Source of the DNA: Ectocarpus siliculosus
Lineage: Eukaryota; Sar; Phaeophyceae; Ectocarpales; Ectocarpaceae
Length of the DNA stretch: 32,901 bases
Assembly (NCBI GenBank): GCA_000310025.1
Contig: FN649746.1
Span: forward strand, 1,586,636-1,619,536
Direction of reading: 5' to 3'
Shown here: positions 21,218-30,317 of the stretch, piece by piece
Layout of the letters: every line of letters begins with the position of its first letter
How positions within the stretch are numbered: the stretch's first letter is position 1
Program-made: the position numbers and the translations under genes
Notes under the pieces: generated by a model
Told to the model about the DNA's origin: nothing
Database searches by the model: none
Seen by the model: the letters and a program-made list of their open reading frames with translations, nothing else

Positions 21218-23850
21218 CGTGTTTTGGGGTTTCTACGGCGGCGTCTGGGGTAAGTACGCGGCGGCTGTCGCTGTCGCTGTCGCTGTCGCTGCTGCTGTTG
21301 TATCTTTGCTGTAGCTCAGCAACCAATGCGTCGCTGCTGCTGCTGCTGCTGCTGTTGCTGGATCGTTGCTGTTGTCTCAGCAAATTGTTTCCGACTGCTC
21401 TGCTCACCTCCACTTTGTATTTCTCCCTAAAGGGCGTAAGAACTGCCGTGACTCTTCCATGTATAAACAACCGCGGAATCGGGGTCAGGCGTGTGTAGTG
21501 AGTTGAGTTGGGAAAGTTGGTGGCAGCGGGTGGTATGGAGTGAAGGGATGTTCGAGGCAATATTTTCACGTATTTGACGAGCTTGCGTCCAAGCTGTTGG
21601 CGTTAAATTACCAGTAGAGTGCCATGATCACGTCAATAGTAAGCAACGCCAGTATCAACAAGACGGACATCCACCAACAGCAGCAACAACCACTTAATAC
21701 GACACCCCCCAACATTCTGCATAACTCACGGCAGGGTGGAGGTGTCCCACTTCGCCTTCATCGCTTCCATCGTGCCGGCCGCCCTGTGCACGGTGGTCCT
21801 CCTGGCGGCCTACGGCGGCAGCGCCGAGGGGAGGGTGCTGCTGTTCGGCACGTCGGGGCTGTTGGGGTGGACGCAGACCCCTGGGCTCGTGCTGGTGCAG
21901 GTTGTGACGTCTGTCCTGGGTGGTGAGTGCCGCGAGAGGGGGCGAAAACGTGTAGCATGGGCGTGATTGGGAAGGACAGAGCGTGGGGGGCGAGTGCCGC
22001 GAGAAGGGGGGAAGGTGGCAAAACTTTATGGTGGGGGCGTGATCGGGGGAGTACAGAGTAGATTGAGTCACTGGCAACCCCTATTTTGATGATCTTGCCT
22101 CTGGGAGGGTTGCTCGTGCACCAAGCCAAGTGTACGCTTGCGCAGAGTGGCTTATTGTCGAGAGTACGCGAGTCGATGAGCACACGACGGTACCATGGAT
22201 TGATCTCGAAACAGCCCTCCTGATGCCCCCACATACCCCACCCCCTTCACTCGAATCCCGCGTGCCTGGTGTCCATTCCTTCAGATATGGTCGGCAACTT
22301 CGGTTTCTACCTGCTTCTCAAGTGAGTCAGTCGCACAACGCCCCGGTGCGATCGATCGGCTCCGACGCCGAAACAAAAATTCGTATTTACCACCTGAGCC
22401 CTCCGCTACGTAGCGCTTCCCAGAGTATGCACTAAGAATGCTAGCCCGGAGTGCCCCTATCAATGTTCTCGTCCCTTAAGCCCCTCCTTGGCTGAATACC
22501 TGATGCGGCAAGAGTGAAGGGATCTGCATCGAAGGAAAGGTGGATTGGATGCCTTTGCGCGTGCGTATGAGTTCGTGTTTTCCGATCTGTTTGTTTGCTG
22601 GCATTTTCTGTCGCCGTCTGGGGTAATGTTCTGCATCCAACGGGGGGCCCCCAGGTTACCACGCTTCTGTCTTGGGCTCCGGTTGAATATGCGTAAGGGC
22701 GACACGTTGGTGTAGCATCTCTGTGTGTGTGTCTCTCTCTCTCTCTTCGTTCTCCACGGATATTCAAACAGTCACGCAGTATCGCCAACCCCCCCCCCCC
22801 CCCCACCCTCTAAACGAACAAAAGGTACATTTCTCCGCTGGTGGTGTCCCTGGCAAGTCTCACGGTGCCCCTCCTAACCGTCGTGGAGGGCCTCATGCTA
22901 GGCGTCGTGTCTCCCCCCGGCATCCTCTTCGGTATCGGCGCCTTCCTGATCCTGACCGGGGCGGGCACGGCGTCGATGGTGACGCTGCTGCCCCACACGG
23001 AGGTGTTCGACGCGACCGACGCGGTCAAGACGACAAACGAGGGGGTCGGGGACGCCGACAAGAGGTGCGTGTCGGGGTGTGTATGTGTTTTGTGTGGTTT
23101 TGTTTTGTCGGCATGGGCCCTTCCTGAACGGTCTCTTCGTGAAACGATAGGGTCTGTGTTTAGTGTGTGTGTTTTTTTAGTAGCTGACCACTGAAAGTAC
23201 GTTAGTCTCAGTGCGGTTGAAAACAAGAAATGCTTATAATGGCCATGACCTGTTGTGTGGGTGTGTGTGTTTATTTATTATTTAGCATCGACCGCGCTGA
23301 CCGGCCCTTTGAACACGCGTCAGCGTGATATTTTTAGCGGGAACAAAAACGCGCGCACCCCCTTCAAACCGTGGTCTGGTGAGTTTATGGGGGACAAAAT
23401 GGTCGGCCCTCTACTGGTTTGTGCGATGGTCGCATCCCTGACCCAGGGACTCCACCCAATCTCAAAGCAATCGTGATCACGAATATCAAATCAATTGTGA
23501 TCACCAATCATCCTTACGTGCGAGTAGAGGCGGCTGATCCCCCCCCTCCCACGCGCGTCGCCCCTAATGGGTGCCGTTGGTCGCTTGACGCTGTTTCCCC
23601 TCATCCGGCACCACGTGCAACACTACGCGCAACGATTGATGGCAACATCAGCCCGGTACCGGGCTCGAGCTTGACCAGCTCCCCCGCATTGGGGTACGGC
23701 AGCGTCAACGGCAGGGGTGGCGGAGGGGGCAAAGCCACCTCGCGCGTGCAGTCCAGTAAGGGGGAGTTGCGACCCCTGCTCTCGCTGGAGGCGGAGGACA
23801 AGAAGGCGGAGAGCGGCTCGCCGGAGCAGCCCTCGCTGCTGTTCAAGTAG
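9168..23850 (+). CDS. Nucleotidyltransferase-like domain fused to a ten-helix EamA/DMT transporter (23 exons)
   Basis: Exons: 9168-9306, 10172-10281, 10872-11039, 11586-11761, 12927-13026, 13310-13360, 13610-13781, 14320-14381, 14587-14670, 15231-15451, 15925-16087, 16332-16364 (tentative), 16512-16610, 17049-17288, 17872-18042, 18792-18919, 19365-19467, 19931-20111, 20963-21113, 21735-21922, 22285-22321, 22825-23064 and 23652-23850. Phases match at every junction, giving about 1071 residues plus anything lost in the N gap. The start MEGPQDTGVATQRG has G at -3 and +4. Residues about 120-350 form a nucleotidyltransferase-like domain, 355-605 a low-complexity linker, 607-985 a transporter with two EamA-like halves, and 986-1071 a cytoplasmic-type tail ending PEQPSLLFK. 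The protein should sit in a membrane with a soluble enzyme-like head. Three introns appear to use GC donors. Exon 12 could be absent, because its neighbours also join in phase 0. Two separate genes remain possible, but no stop, start or UTR-like break was found between the domains. Confidence 0.78.
11408..11563. repeat. Three long poly-C runs in intron 3
   Basis: Poly-C tracts lie at about 11416-11428, 11451-11461 and 11547-11564, the last only about 20 bases before the exon 4 acceptor and possibly acting as part of its pyrimidine tract. Their lengths are likely to be uncertain because of sequencing slippage. Confidence 0.8.
12249..12575. other. Assembly gap (Ns) in intron 4 region
   Basis: A run of 327 Ns lies between exon 4 and exon 5, flanked by poly-G tracts at about 12079-12093 and 12618-12630. 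Exon 4 leaves phase 2 and exon 5 enters phase 2, so the joint works without an extra exon. However, the middle of the nucleotidyltransferase domain seems to be missing, so a hidden exon whose length is a multiple of three is plausible here. Confidence 0.9.
13782..14319 (+). other. Probable GC-AG intron (intron 7)
   Basis: Exon 7 ends ATGGCAG|GCAAGA, matching the usual GC-donor context (AG|GCAAGT), and the acceptor is CAATCAACAG|GC. Only this choice gives phase 1 on both sides and joins LADGLDFMAG to GGMLRSISTAGKPWLALE. The alternative GT donor four bases further on (AAGAC|GTGTGC) would break the frame. Confidence 0.6.
15231..17288 (+). other. Low-complexity linker (exons 10-14 of the central gene)
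   Basis: Exon 10 encodes two alanine runs from GCC/GCT repeats and then an acidic end (DPDADTEEDD). Exon 11 reads TAPDFKGFVVPVGAAAPEAV, then ALRRRVSLEGVTVQNLEGP. Exon 13 reads AGTVSLPWAGDAAGDIGFIV and SVPGE. Exon 14 opens GGVEELVFAVPEGTTKSAS, then has a Cys-Cys followed by about ten glycines, then acidic DSDDEEDYNCLHGGILSGCL. The stretch is unlikely to be one compact domain; short beta-rich blocks in exons 11 and 13-14 might form a small fold. It joins the enzyme-like head to the transporter. The runs come from CTG/GGC-type trinucleotide repeats and may vary in length between individuals. Confidence 0.6.
17289..17871 (+). other. Probable GC-AG intron (intron 14)
   Basis: Exon 14 ends CCTGAG|GCGAGT and exon 15 begins after CAATCAATCAG|CTT; both ends are phase 0. 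A downstream GT donor (TGTAG|GTGCTG at about 17306) would leave phase 2 and break the join. Confidence 0.5.
18060..18400 (+). repeat. TGAG/GTGA-rich simple-sequence tract in intron 15
   Basis: Immediately after the exon 15 donor (ATG|GTAAGT) the intron is dominated by variants of GTGAGTGA, GAATGAATG and GTGAGCGAG over about 340 bases. It reads as an expanded, degenerate tetranucleotide array. Antisense translation gives Ser/His/Thr-rich text that is not a gene. Confidence 0.8.
19484..19630 (+). repeat. CTG/TTG-rich tract in intron 17
   Basis: Clusters of CTG, TTG and GCTGCTGCTG units dominate the first 160 bases of intron 17. They inflate a long open frame in this region that is only low-complexity leucine/cysteine/valine text. 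Confidence 0.75.
20112..20962 (+). other. Probable GC-AG intron (intron 18)
   Basis: Exon 19 must be entered in phase 1 (AT GCG TCC GAT). The GT donor at 20108 leaves phase 0, whereas GTAG|GCGAGA at 20112 leaves phase 1 and gives DGVDVDASDAVAG across the joint. This is the least certain of the three GC donors. The intron also holds a poly-A run (about 20185-20198). Confidence 0.4.
21149..21218 (+). repeat. (GTT)n array, about 23 units, in intron 19
   Basis: A near-perfect TTG/GTT array begins about 35 bases after the exon 19 donor, followed at 21265-21295 by a CTGTCG hexamer repeat and at 21334-21360 by a CTG run. The minus-strand reading is a polyglutamine frame (about 20910-21569) with no splice or start support, so it is treated as a shadow. 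Confidence 0.9.
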
Positions 23851-23883
23851 CGCCGCCAGCCTGCAGGGAGCAGCAGTGATGAC

Positions 23884-24160
23884 CCAGTAGAAGCGCACTT
23901 GCTGGAAGTAGTTAGCAGCAGCAGCAGCATAACCACCCGCCGCAGTGTGGTAGTAGCGCGCTCGCTGGTAGTATCACAGGAGCCGTTTTGGCAGCAGCAG
24001 CATTTGGCAGCCGCATTTCCACCCACCGCAGTACGGTAGTAGCGCCCTCCTCGGCAGTAGTAGGAGCAGCTTCAGTGGCAGCCACGCACGATAGTGTAGT
24101 AGGAGCGCTCTCGTTAGTGTTAGTAGGAGCAGCTGTAGCGGCACCAGCGTCATCCACCGT
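23884..24160 (+). repeat. Degenerate tandem repeat just 3' of the central gene
   Basis: Roughly four imperfect copies of a 50-85 base unit follow the stop codon. Each has a core like GTAGTAGCGC-C(T)CG, a GGCAGTAGTA or GCTGGTAGTA stretch and AGGAGC, with GCAGCAGCAGCA insertions. Copies begin near 23886, 23948, 24036 and 24095. The CCACCC-CCGCAG spacer recurs between the first three. It probably lies in the 3' UTR or just beyond it. Confidence 0.65.
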
Positions 24161-24515
24161 AACATGAACAGCGTGTTCGTTGGTCATTCCTCTGGCGGGT
24201 TTGCGTGGTCAAGGCAATGGAAAAACGTGTAATGTGTTCCTTTTGTTGCGGGTGCCGCTTGCTTGCGCTTTGTCTTTTCCCTCCCGGTGCAGCAACCCTC
24301 TCGGGTGCCATTAGTCAAGGTTTGCCCTCCCTCCTTGTCTGTCTGTTTCTGCTAACTCGGGCTTTAAGAACGATCGTGGTTCCTAAGGATTCACGCCACA
24401 CGGCGTTGTTTGTCGTTGAGCTGTGGCCATGTACCATATTTTAACCCTTTGGTGATGGCGAGTCGTTTTCGAGTTCGATGTGTCGTCCCCTCTCGTGTCG
24501 GTCTCATCTACCACT

Positions 24516-24636
24516 CTTCCGGCGGTGCTTTGGTCGTGCCGCACGGCAGTTATTGTGAAAATCATTCTGAGATTCCGTAGCAAATAGTCTTCGGTTTGCT
24601 GTTAACCTTGATGATTTCGTAGTGTCCGGTCTCTGG
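24516..24636 (+). repeat. Direct repeat copy 1 (~120 bp)
   Basis: Copies at about 24516-24636 and 24668-24790 share, in order, CGGCAGTTATTGTGAAA, a TCAT(T/G)C block, GATTTCCG-like sequence, AGT(C/G)TTCGGTTT, TTGATG(A/G)TTTCGTAGTG and a GTCTC block. The two are about 150 bases apart in the same orientation. Confidence 0.75.
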
Positions 24637-24667
24637 CCTGAACGGTAGCCAGAGCATTTTTCTAGTA

Positions 24668-24790
24668 GCTCTGGGGGGTGCGCTGTGGGTCTTGCCGGCA
24701 GTTATTGTGAAAGTCATGCGGGGATTTCCGCAAGTAGTGTTCGGTTTCCTTTCATTGTTGATGGTTTCGTAGTGACTTGTCTCAGGGGCG
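24668..24790 (+). repeat. Direct repeat copy 2 (~120 bp)
   Basis: Partner of the repeat at 24516-24636 with scattered substitutions. Together they form a tandem pair in otherwise featureless DNA downstream of the central gene. Confidence 0.75.
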
Positions 24791-24794
24791 GGAC

Positions 24795-26040
24795 TCGGTA
24801 GAATAGCGTTTCAATTATTTGTGTTGTGTTTGTCCGGTTTTGCATCGAAACCATCTACATCCAATTCTCGAGAAACAAGGCGAGAGTGAAGCGACTTTTT
24901 TCACGCTATTTCGTCTTGAAGTATCATCACATCACGTCACGTCCTGAAAGCCGAAATTTTTTTGGCCGTCCCTTTTTCTCACCCGACACGCTTAGCTTGC
25001 ACCGTTTGCCGACTTTTTAGCTGTAGGTGAAATGGAACGCACGCGGTGCGCCAAGATGGGTGCATTTAGGCGCGTGAATGATGGGTTCGGTGTTTTTATG
25101 TCCGCGCTGTTCGTGGATGGATGGTCTTGATGCTGTTTGCCGCCGGTAGGATGTAGGAGAGTCCATTGCTGTTGTTGACTTTCTTTTGCAAGAAAACGTT
25201 TTTGGTTGGCTTTTTTGGTTTGCCCTTCTTAACGTTGCAGTACCAGCCAACTAGTTTTTTATTCTTCTTTTTTCCTCCGCAAAACCAGCCCGTAAGTATC
25301 ATCTGAGGGTAGGATTGGATTGTATGAGGTCGCGGGTTGCCAAGTCTTATGGCGAAAAGTTGGTGCTCACGATCAAAATGAGTTGCCGACGTTTTTGCTT
25401 GGATATTTACATTACGAGTCTGGAGTTCAATCGACGTTCGGCTCTGTACTTGTATGCTTTTATTATCACGTATTTGTTTGTTCTCGTTGCCTGTGCTCAA
25501 ACGCACAACAACAATGGATGAAACGAAAATGGGGTCTACATATGTGTAGTGCATACCGTCGTGGTTTCGCTCTGTTTAGTGTGCCGTCTTTCTTCGGTCG
25601 AGGTACGGAACGCAGCTTTCTCGCGCAGGCAGCAGTACGTTAAGAGTATTGCCCCCCACCGGCGTAGTCTTTATTGGCCCTTTTTGGTGAAGAACAGCTT
25701 TCTGGTCTCAAAAGAATATTGAGATTTGTGTGTCTCTATTCATTTCATTTCACGCGCGGTGTGCGCAGGCATGTGGAGTGGTTTTGAAGAGTGCGTTCAA
25801 CTCAGTGCCGTGGTTTATTCGTGTGTGTCTTGTTTTGTCTGTCGTGATGTATTGCGAGGGGGGGGGAGCGAGGGTTGTGGGTAGGGTGAGCGGAGGACTG
25901 AACCAATCACCCTATATACACGCGTGCGGGGACTTTATGCTGTTGGCGTTTTGTCTTTCAGGCGTCGGTAGGAGCACGCTCCATGTCTGCATGTTGTCGT
26001 TTTTGAGTACGTTTATTAACCTTGACATCTTTTGAGGTCC
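24795..26040. other. Intergenic stretch with no supported gene
   Basis: Frames up to about 150 codons occur on both strands, but they overlap each other, are rich in Lys/Asn or Phe/Cys and lack splice signals. No LTR pair matching the 3' flank of the pol relic was recognised here. Confidence 0.45.
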
Positions 26041-26046
26041 AACCGA

Positions 26047-26259
26047 TCAAATTTCCGGAGGGTTTCTCCGTTTTGGCAAAAGCGCCATCACGTCTTTGTG
26101 TGTGGTTTCGGGACAGTGTAGCCACATCTGGGGGTGACGTCCATGGCATGTCGTCCTCTTACAGAGTATTCCTGCGGCGATGAACGCGCCCTTGTTGCGG
26201 GCGTGATGTTGGGGGTTCGATGGGATTGCACCGCTCTTCGGAAAATAGGATAGGACCAT
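26047..26259 (-). pseudogene. Short zinc-knuckle-like ORF, possible transposon fragment
   Basis: A 70-codon minus-strand frame reads MVLSYFPKSGAIPSNPQHHA, then NKGAFIAAGILCKRTTCHGR and HPQMWLHCPETTHKDVMALL. The Cys-x4-Cys-x3-His-x6-Cys spacing resembles the zinc knuckles of retroelement Gag proteins without matching the standard Cys-x2-Cys-x4-His-x4-Cys. It is on the opposite strand from the pol relic downstream, so it is not that element's own gag in its original orientation. It could be a fragment of a second element. Confidence 0.3.
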
Positions 26260-27120
26260 GTTGTAGGTCAGACATAGTGTTGTATGGTCAGAAATAGTGA
26301 AATGTGTGGGCGTCGCGTTGTTGCTGGTGGGAGACGTAGCGAGGAACCGTTGTTGTGATTACAACCCCAAACATCCACACCCGCGATGGAACTATCACCA
26401 AGCGCCGCTGCGATGTTTGGAGTCGGCCAGCCGTGTACTACATGTATGGAGAATATATGTTGCATTCGGTTGCTGCCGTTTCATAAAAAAAAACGTTGAT
26501 CAGGTATCCTTGCCGCTCCCGCTCCGACCCGAACGTCTTGAAGAGATCGAAGAAAGGATGCATCATATGCTGAGCATATTGCATGCATGATCATCAGGTG
26601 CATACGAATCCAAATCATCACTCGCCGTGTGCATCACCGTCAACTAGGAGAGGCCCACACTCAGGCCCAATCTCAACCAGTAGATGTCATGCAATTGTTC
26701 TTCTTGCCGACCACGACCGGACACCGGTATTGTACACGCAGACCCAGACGACGTTGTACAAGAAACGGAAGCCCCCCGGAAAAGAAATAGCGGCACAAAA
26801 AAAGCGACGCACCACCCGAAAGCACCACCCCACGAAACGAAAGGAAACAAAGAGAAGATGAAAGGAAGTGTCACGACCGAGAAGTGATCGAAAGCGACGA
26901 ACAAATGAAAATAACGTATTGTCGAAGAAGGAACTCCCCCGTAAGAAATCACGGTGACGACGGCAAGGTGGAGCAGGAAGTGGTGTCCCAGACACAAGAA
27001 GAAGGAAAGCTGTAGAACCGCAAAGAGCCCTTTTGGACATGGAATCCATAGTGAAAGCGCAGACGAAGGCGGGTGTGATATTTTCGAAACTAAACGAATT
27101 GAAAACATGACAAAAAGCAT
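26260..27120. other. Region 5' of the pol relic, possible gag remnant not resolved
   Basis: Between about 26500 and 26890 the plus strand is open in pieces rich in Lys, Arg, Thr and His (for example KKRRTTRKHHPTKRKETKRR), as a decayed nucleic-acid-binding region might be. No Gag motif, primer-binding site or LTR end was identified. Confidence 0.3.
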
Positions 27121-27135
27121 TTAGAGCCTGGCGAT

Positions 27136-28325
27136 GTGCTTGGAGTGGCGACTGTTCTACTCGTGCAGATTCCGCTTGCGTCGATCGATCCTACACAGCG
27201 GACGGCTACGGCCGTTGAGTTGGGTGGCCCTACGTCACCAGCCCTGCGAGGCTGGGCCGCCGTCCGGCGTGAATTCTTTGCATTCCAATATCCTGGTTGC
27301 GGTTCCGGAGATCTCGGACTCTCTCGCGGCCTCATGCCGCCGAAACTGCCGCCGCCAGAATTGTTGAAACGGCTTTCGGATGCACAGCGAGTCAGTTCTC
27401 GCGATTTGTGAAAACCCTTGTCTGTACATTTGGGCGACGATCCTTTTGATTTACATGACTCGGGTTGGACCCCGGAAGCCAACAACAGCTTGGCGGATGT
27501 GCTGTGTGGCTTTCCGGGTGTGTTTTCGTTCGCGGTCACCGTCCGACTTCGGTTTTCGTTCCGTGAAGAAACCATTTCGTCTGGAAGTCCCCCCCCCCCG
27601 GCATGAAACCGCTGGCCTCGCGTCCCTATAGGTATTAACCCTCTGATGGAGAGAGAGGTCGACGCCATTCTTGATCAATACCTTGCTGCCGGTCTTATTT
27701 AGCACTCGTAATCGCCGTGGGCGAGTCCTTTGGTTGTCATGCCAAAAAAGGACGGCAATCTGCGTTTGACGGTGAACTACATACGAAAAGCTAACAAACT
27801 GTGAAGCCTTGGCCAAGAACTGTAGCCGCGTGTTGACCACGTAAAATAATATATTCACTGCACAAGGGCAGATGTTTTCCATTTTCGATCTGACCTCCGC
27901 TTTCCACCAGATCGAGGTAGAAGAGGACACGGTCCAGCTTACGGCGTATTGAACGCCCACGCAACTTTTTAATTGGATCAGGATGCCTCAGAGGAGCTCC
28001 GTTGAACCGTCGTGGTTCACACGATCATCAACGAGGTGGTTACAGGCCTGGACCAAGTGCTTGCGAACTTAGACGATGTGATTGTGTTTGACGCTGACAT
28101 GTCGCCAATATACGGTCATTTTTGGAGCGTCTGCTGCGCAAGTACAACCTCAAGCTTTCTCCTTTCAAGCGCCGCGTCGGCGCTAAGGAGGCCGATTTTT
28201 TAGGCCACACCATCTCCCCTGCGGGCGTTAGCCTTCGTGCCGATAAGATCGAAGCTCTCACGAAAATGCCGCTGCCAACCAACGTAAAGCAACTGCATTC
28301 TTTGCTGGGTGGGCTTTCGTACTAG
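27136..28325 (+). pseudogene. Reverse transcriptase, disrupted
   Basis: A single frame carries the N-terminal part from 27136 to about 27815 and includes INPLMEREVDAILDQYLAAG and SPWASPLVVMPKKDGNLRLT, with stops at 27409, 27604, 27700 and 27709. The frame then shifts for FSIFDLTSAFHQIEVEEDTV (about 27875) with a further stop, and shifts again for GLDQVLANLDDVIVFD (about 28045-28089). The palm motif is NLDD where gypsy enzymes have Tyr or Phe before x-Asp-Asp, so the catalytic motif itself is altered. The last block, NLKLSPFKRRVGAKEADFLG then HTISPAGVSLRADKIEALTK and LHSLLGGLSY, lies in a third frame to 28325. A few residues seem to have been lost between the last two blocks. Confidence 0.85.
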
Positions 28326-28479
28326 AACAAATCCATCAAGGTTTTGGCCGTACGCGTTGAACCGCTCACCGATTTTTTTTACGTAACGACGCCAAGTTTC
28401 GTTTTACGCCAGACATGGCGAATACCGTCCGAGAACTTTTGATGAAACCGTTTGAGCCTCCGGTTCGGCTTTTCCGGAT

Positions 28480-28943
28480 TTTGGACGCTGTCGCGGATGG
28501 CAGCCGTCCTCACCGGCTTTGCTGTGACGCCTGTGTAGATGGTTTTGATGCGGCACTCTAAGAAGAACAGGCTGATGGTTCCATCCGTCCCATTCTGTTC
28601 GTGAGCCGCGCTGCGCTCGAAGCCGAGCGCAATTGGACTGTGCTAGACTTAGGAGCCCGGAAGCTCGTGTGGGCAATAAAACTCATGTGGGGCTACACAC
28701 TTTCTGATTTATTCGGATCACAAGGCCTTGGAGAGCATCGTCAAGGTGGGCGAACACAACGCCCGCGTACAACGTTGGCTCGAGTTCCTTTCCTCGTTCA
28801 ATTACACCCGTGTCTACCGGAAAGGCACTGCCAAAGCCAACGCAGATTTTCTTTCGCGGTTGTCTTGTTGCCGGCGACCGATGCCAACAGACACGGTGAC
28901 ACCAGATTGTCGCAGTCGATTACGCCGCGGGCGTTTATTCTAG
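28480..28943 (+). pseudogene. RNase H domain, disrupted
   Basis: The first frame gives DAVADGSRPHRLCCDACVDG, a stop, then IRPILFVSRAALEAERNWTV and LGARKLVWAIKLMWGY. A frameshift near 28700 is needed to reach FSDHKALESIVKVGEHNARV and QRWLEFLSSFNYTRVYRKGT, then NADFLSRL. These match the reverse-transcriptase-associated RNase H: the Asp of CDA, the Glu after the second strand and the Asp of SDHKAL are all present. One stop and one frameshift make it non-functional as a continuous domain. Confidence 0.82.
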
Positions 28944-29914
28944 TTCGACGCCGAGCATCGGCTTGTGCGCGGCTGCCCCTTGCTAGCGACGGGACGCGTT
29001 GCCACACACACCTTTGGCGGAGGCTGACTTTGGGGACTTCCGCCGTTTCGGGCCGCAAAAGTGGTCATGCCGGCCCCGGAGCCCCCTCCCCTTCTGTACG
29101 CGTTGGTCGTTCCGCCCTCTGGTGTTTTCGCTGTCGTCAGCGATGCAGTCCCCATGAGTTCTGTGCCCAATGGATCTCCTCCGGCTTCCGTTCCTGCGGT
29201 GCCAGACGTCGCTCCCTCGTCCACCGTCAGGACCTCAGCAACTGCCCTTTCGCTTGCGCGCGCTCCTCTGCTTTCTTCTCGTACTCGGGCGAAAACGAAC
29301 TCGACCTCTGGCATGGCTCAAAGCCGTCCCAATAATTTTCCGAAATAACCACGGGCCGTTGTTGTGCCCAGAAAGCCGCGGCCTCCTCGGACGCCGGCCC
29401 GCTCGAGCGGTGCTGCGCGGTCGACGCGAGCCGCGGGCCGCTCTACTTCTGACTCATCGCCTTCAGCGGCGTCGGTCGAGTCGACGCTCCCGCAGCCAGC
29501 CACGCGTGCTCCGGCAACGCCGCCGCCCGCGATTGTGTGCACACACTAACGCATGCTGATTGGGCTCGTGAGCAGCGGTCGGAAAGTGAGTGTGTGGCGG
29601 CTGAATATTTTCTATCTGAACCCCGACGGTTGTGCCGGATACACTCTGGGACTTATTGCCTTGTGCGCGACGGCCAGCGTTGTCTGATGTTGTCGCCCTT
29701 GCATCTCAAACACGCCTGCACACTACAGATGATGGTACGAGGTTGTTGGTGAGAAATTCTGTCCCATTGCCCATCGGTAGTTCGCGCGGGCGTACCACTC
29801 GCCTTCCACCTTCGACGACTCCGCTAATATACGTGCCTATGTTGTTGCGAACTTGGGTCTTTCAAGCTTGCCACGCCACCGCGTCTTTCCACCTGGGCAC
29901 TGCTCGGACTTTAC

Positions 29915-30310
29915 GTGTGTTGGGTTTTTTTACTGGTGGATTGGTATGGATTTGTCCGTTCGTTGGTGGGTTCGGCATTTTTTAATCTGCCAAGCGCGCA
30001 AGAATTCCCGGCAAATTTGTTTACGGATCGTTTGAGTCGCCGGGCGGATGTGTATGCCACTACCAAGGCGGGATTTACCGCAAAGGGTACGGCTATTATT
30101 TTCGTCAATCGTTACGTGGCGTTGTGGGGTTGTCCGGTGACTCTTCTCTCTGATAACGGTATGCAATTTTGTTCCAAGTTATCCATGGCGATTGACGAGC
30201 TGATGAAGATTAAGAAAGTCACTACCAGCTCGTACAACCCCCAAACAAACGGTGGGGCCGAGCGTGTTAACCACACCACGGCTCAAATGCTAGCTGTCGT
30301 GGTCAACGAG
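29915..30310 (+). pseudogene. Integrase core, catalytic residues retained
   Basis: An open frame runs through DWYGFV (about 29939), FTDRLSRRADVYATTKAGFT, YVALWGCPVTLLSDNGMQF and YNPQTNGGAERVNHTTAQML. The Asp of SDNG (30152-30154) and the Glu of GGAERV (30260-30262) are separated by exactly 35 residues, the D-35-E spacing of retroviral-type integrases. The first catalytic Asp is probably that of DWYG, but the sequence around it is divergent. The zinc-binding HHCC region expected upstream was not recognised. This is the best preserved part of the element. Confidence 0.82.
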
Positions 30311-30317
30311 CGGCAGG

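Larger units (their letters stand above)
17872..23064 (+). other. EamA/DMT-type transporter domain (exons 15-22 of the central gene)
   Basis: Ten hydrophobic segments are visible, by residue: 1 VLGWVLMVSALFGLAAM (about 647-663), 2 STIIYSPWFLLMVAGS, 3 WSLVLPVVLAGTGLAGWGL, 4 SASMVALLASLTPMCLVVW, 5 ILEIVGVLLAMVGGVVSTV, 6 ALGILLGLGSACFGGMYIL, 7 FAFIASIVPAALCTVVLLAA, 8 GLVLVQVVTSVLGDMVGNF, 9 ISPLVVSLASLTVPLLTVVE and 10 GILFGIGAFLILTGAG (about 957-972). Segments 3-5 and 8-10 repeat the EamA pattern: 'f.al...sa..va.l.sl.P', then a polar loop, then 'iiG..L...G'. This two-times-five-helix plan is characteristic of drug/metabolite transporters, which include nucleotide-sugar, choline and amino-acid carriers. 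The substrate is not predictable. It would act in a plasma, Golgi, ER or plastid membrane; no targeting signal precedes it. Confidence 0.78.

Noticed and set aside
20910-21569. Polyglutamine-containing minus-strand frame
   Set aside because: The Gln run is only the antisense of the (GTT)n array in intron 19, and the rest overlaps exon 19 on the opposite strand.
27134-27668. Minus-strand 192-codon frame over the RT N-terminal part
   Set aside because: Antisense shadow of the plus-strand pol relic.
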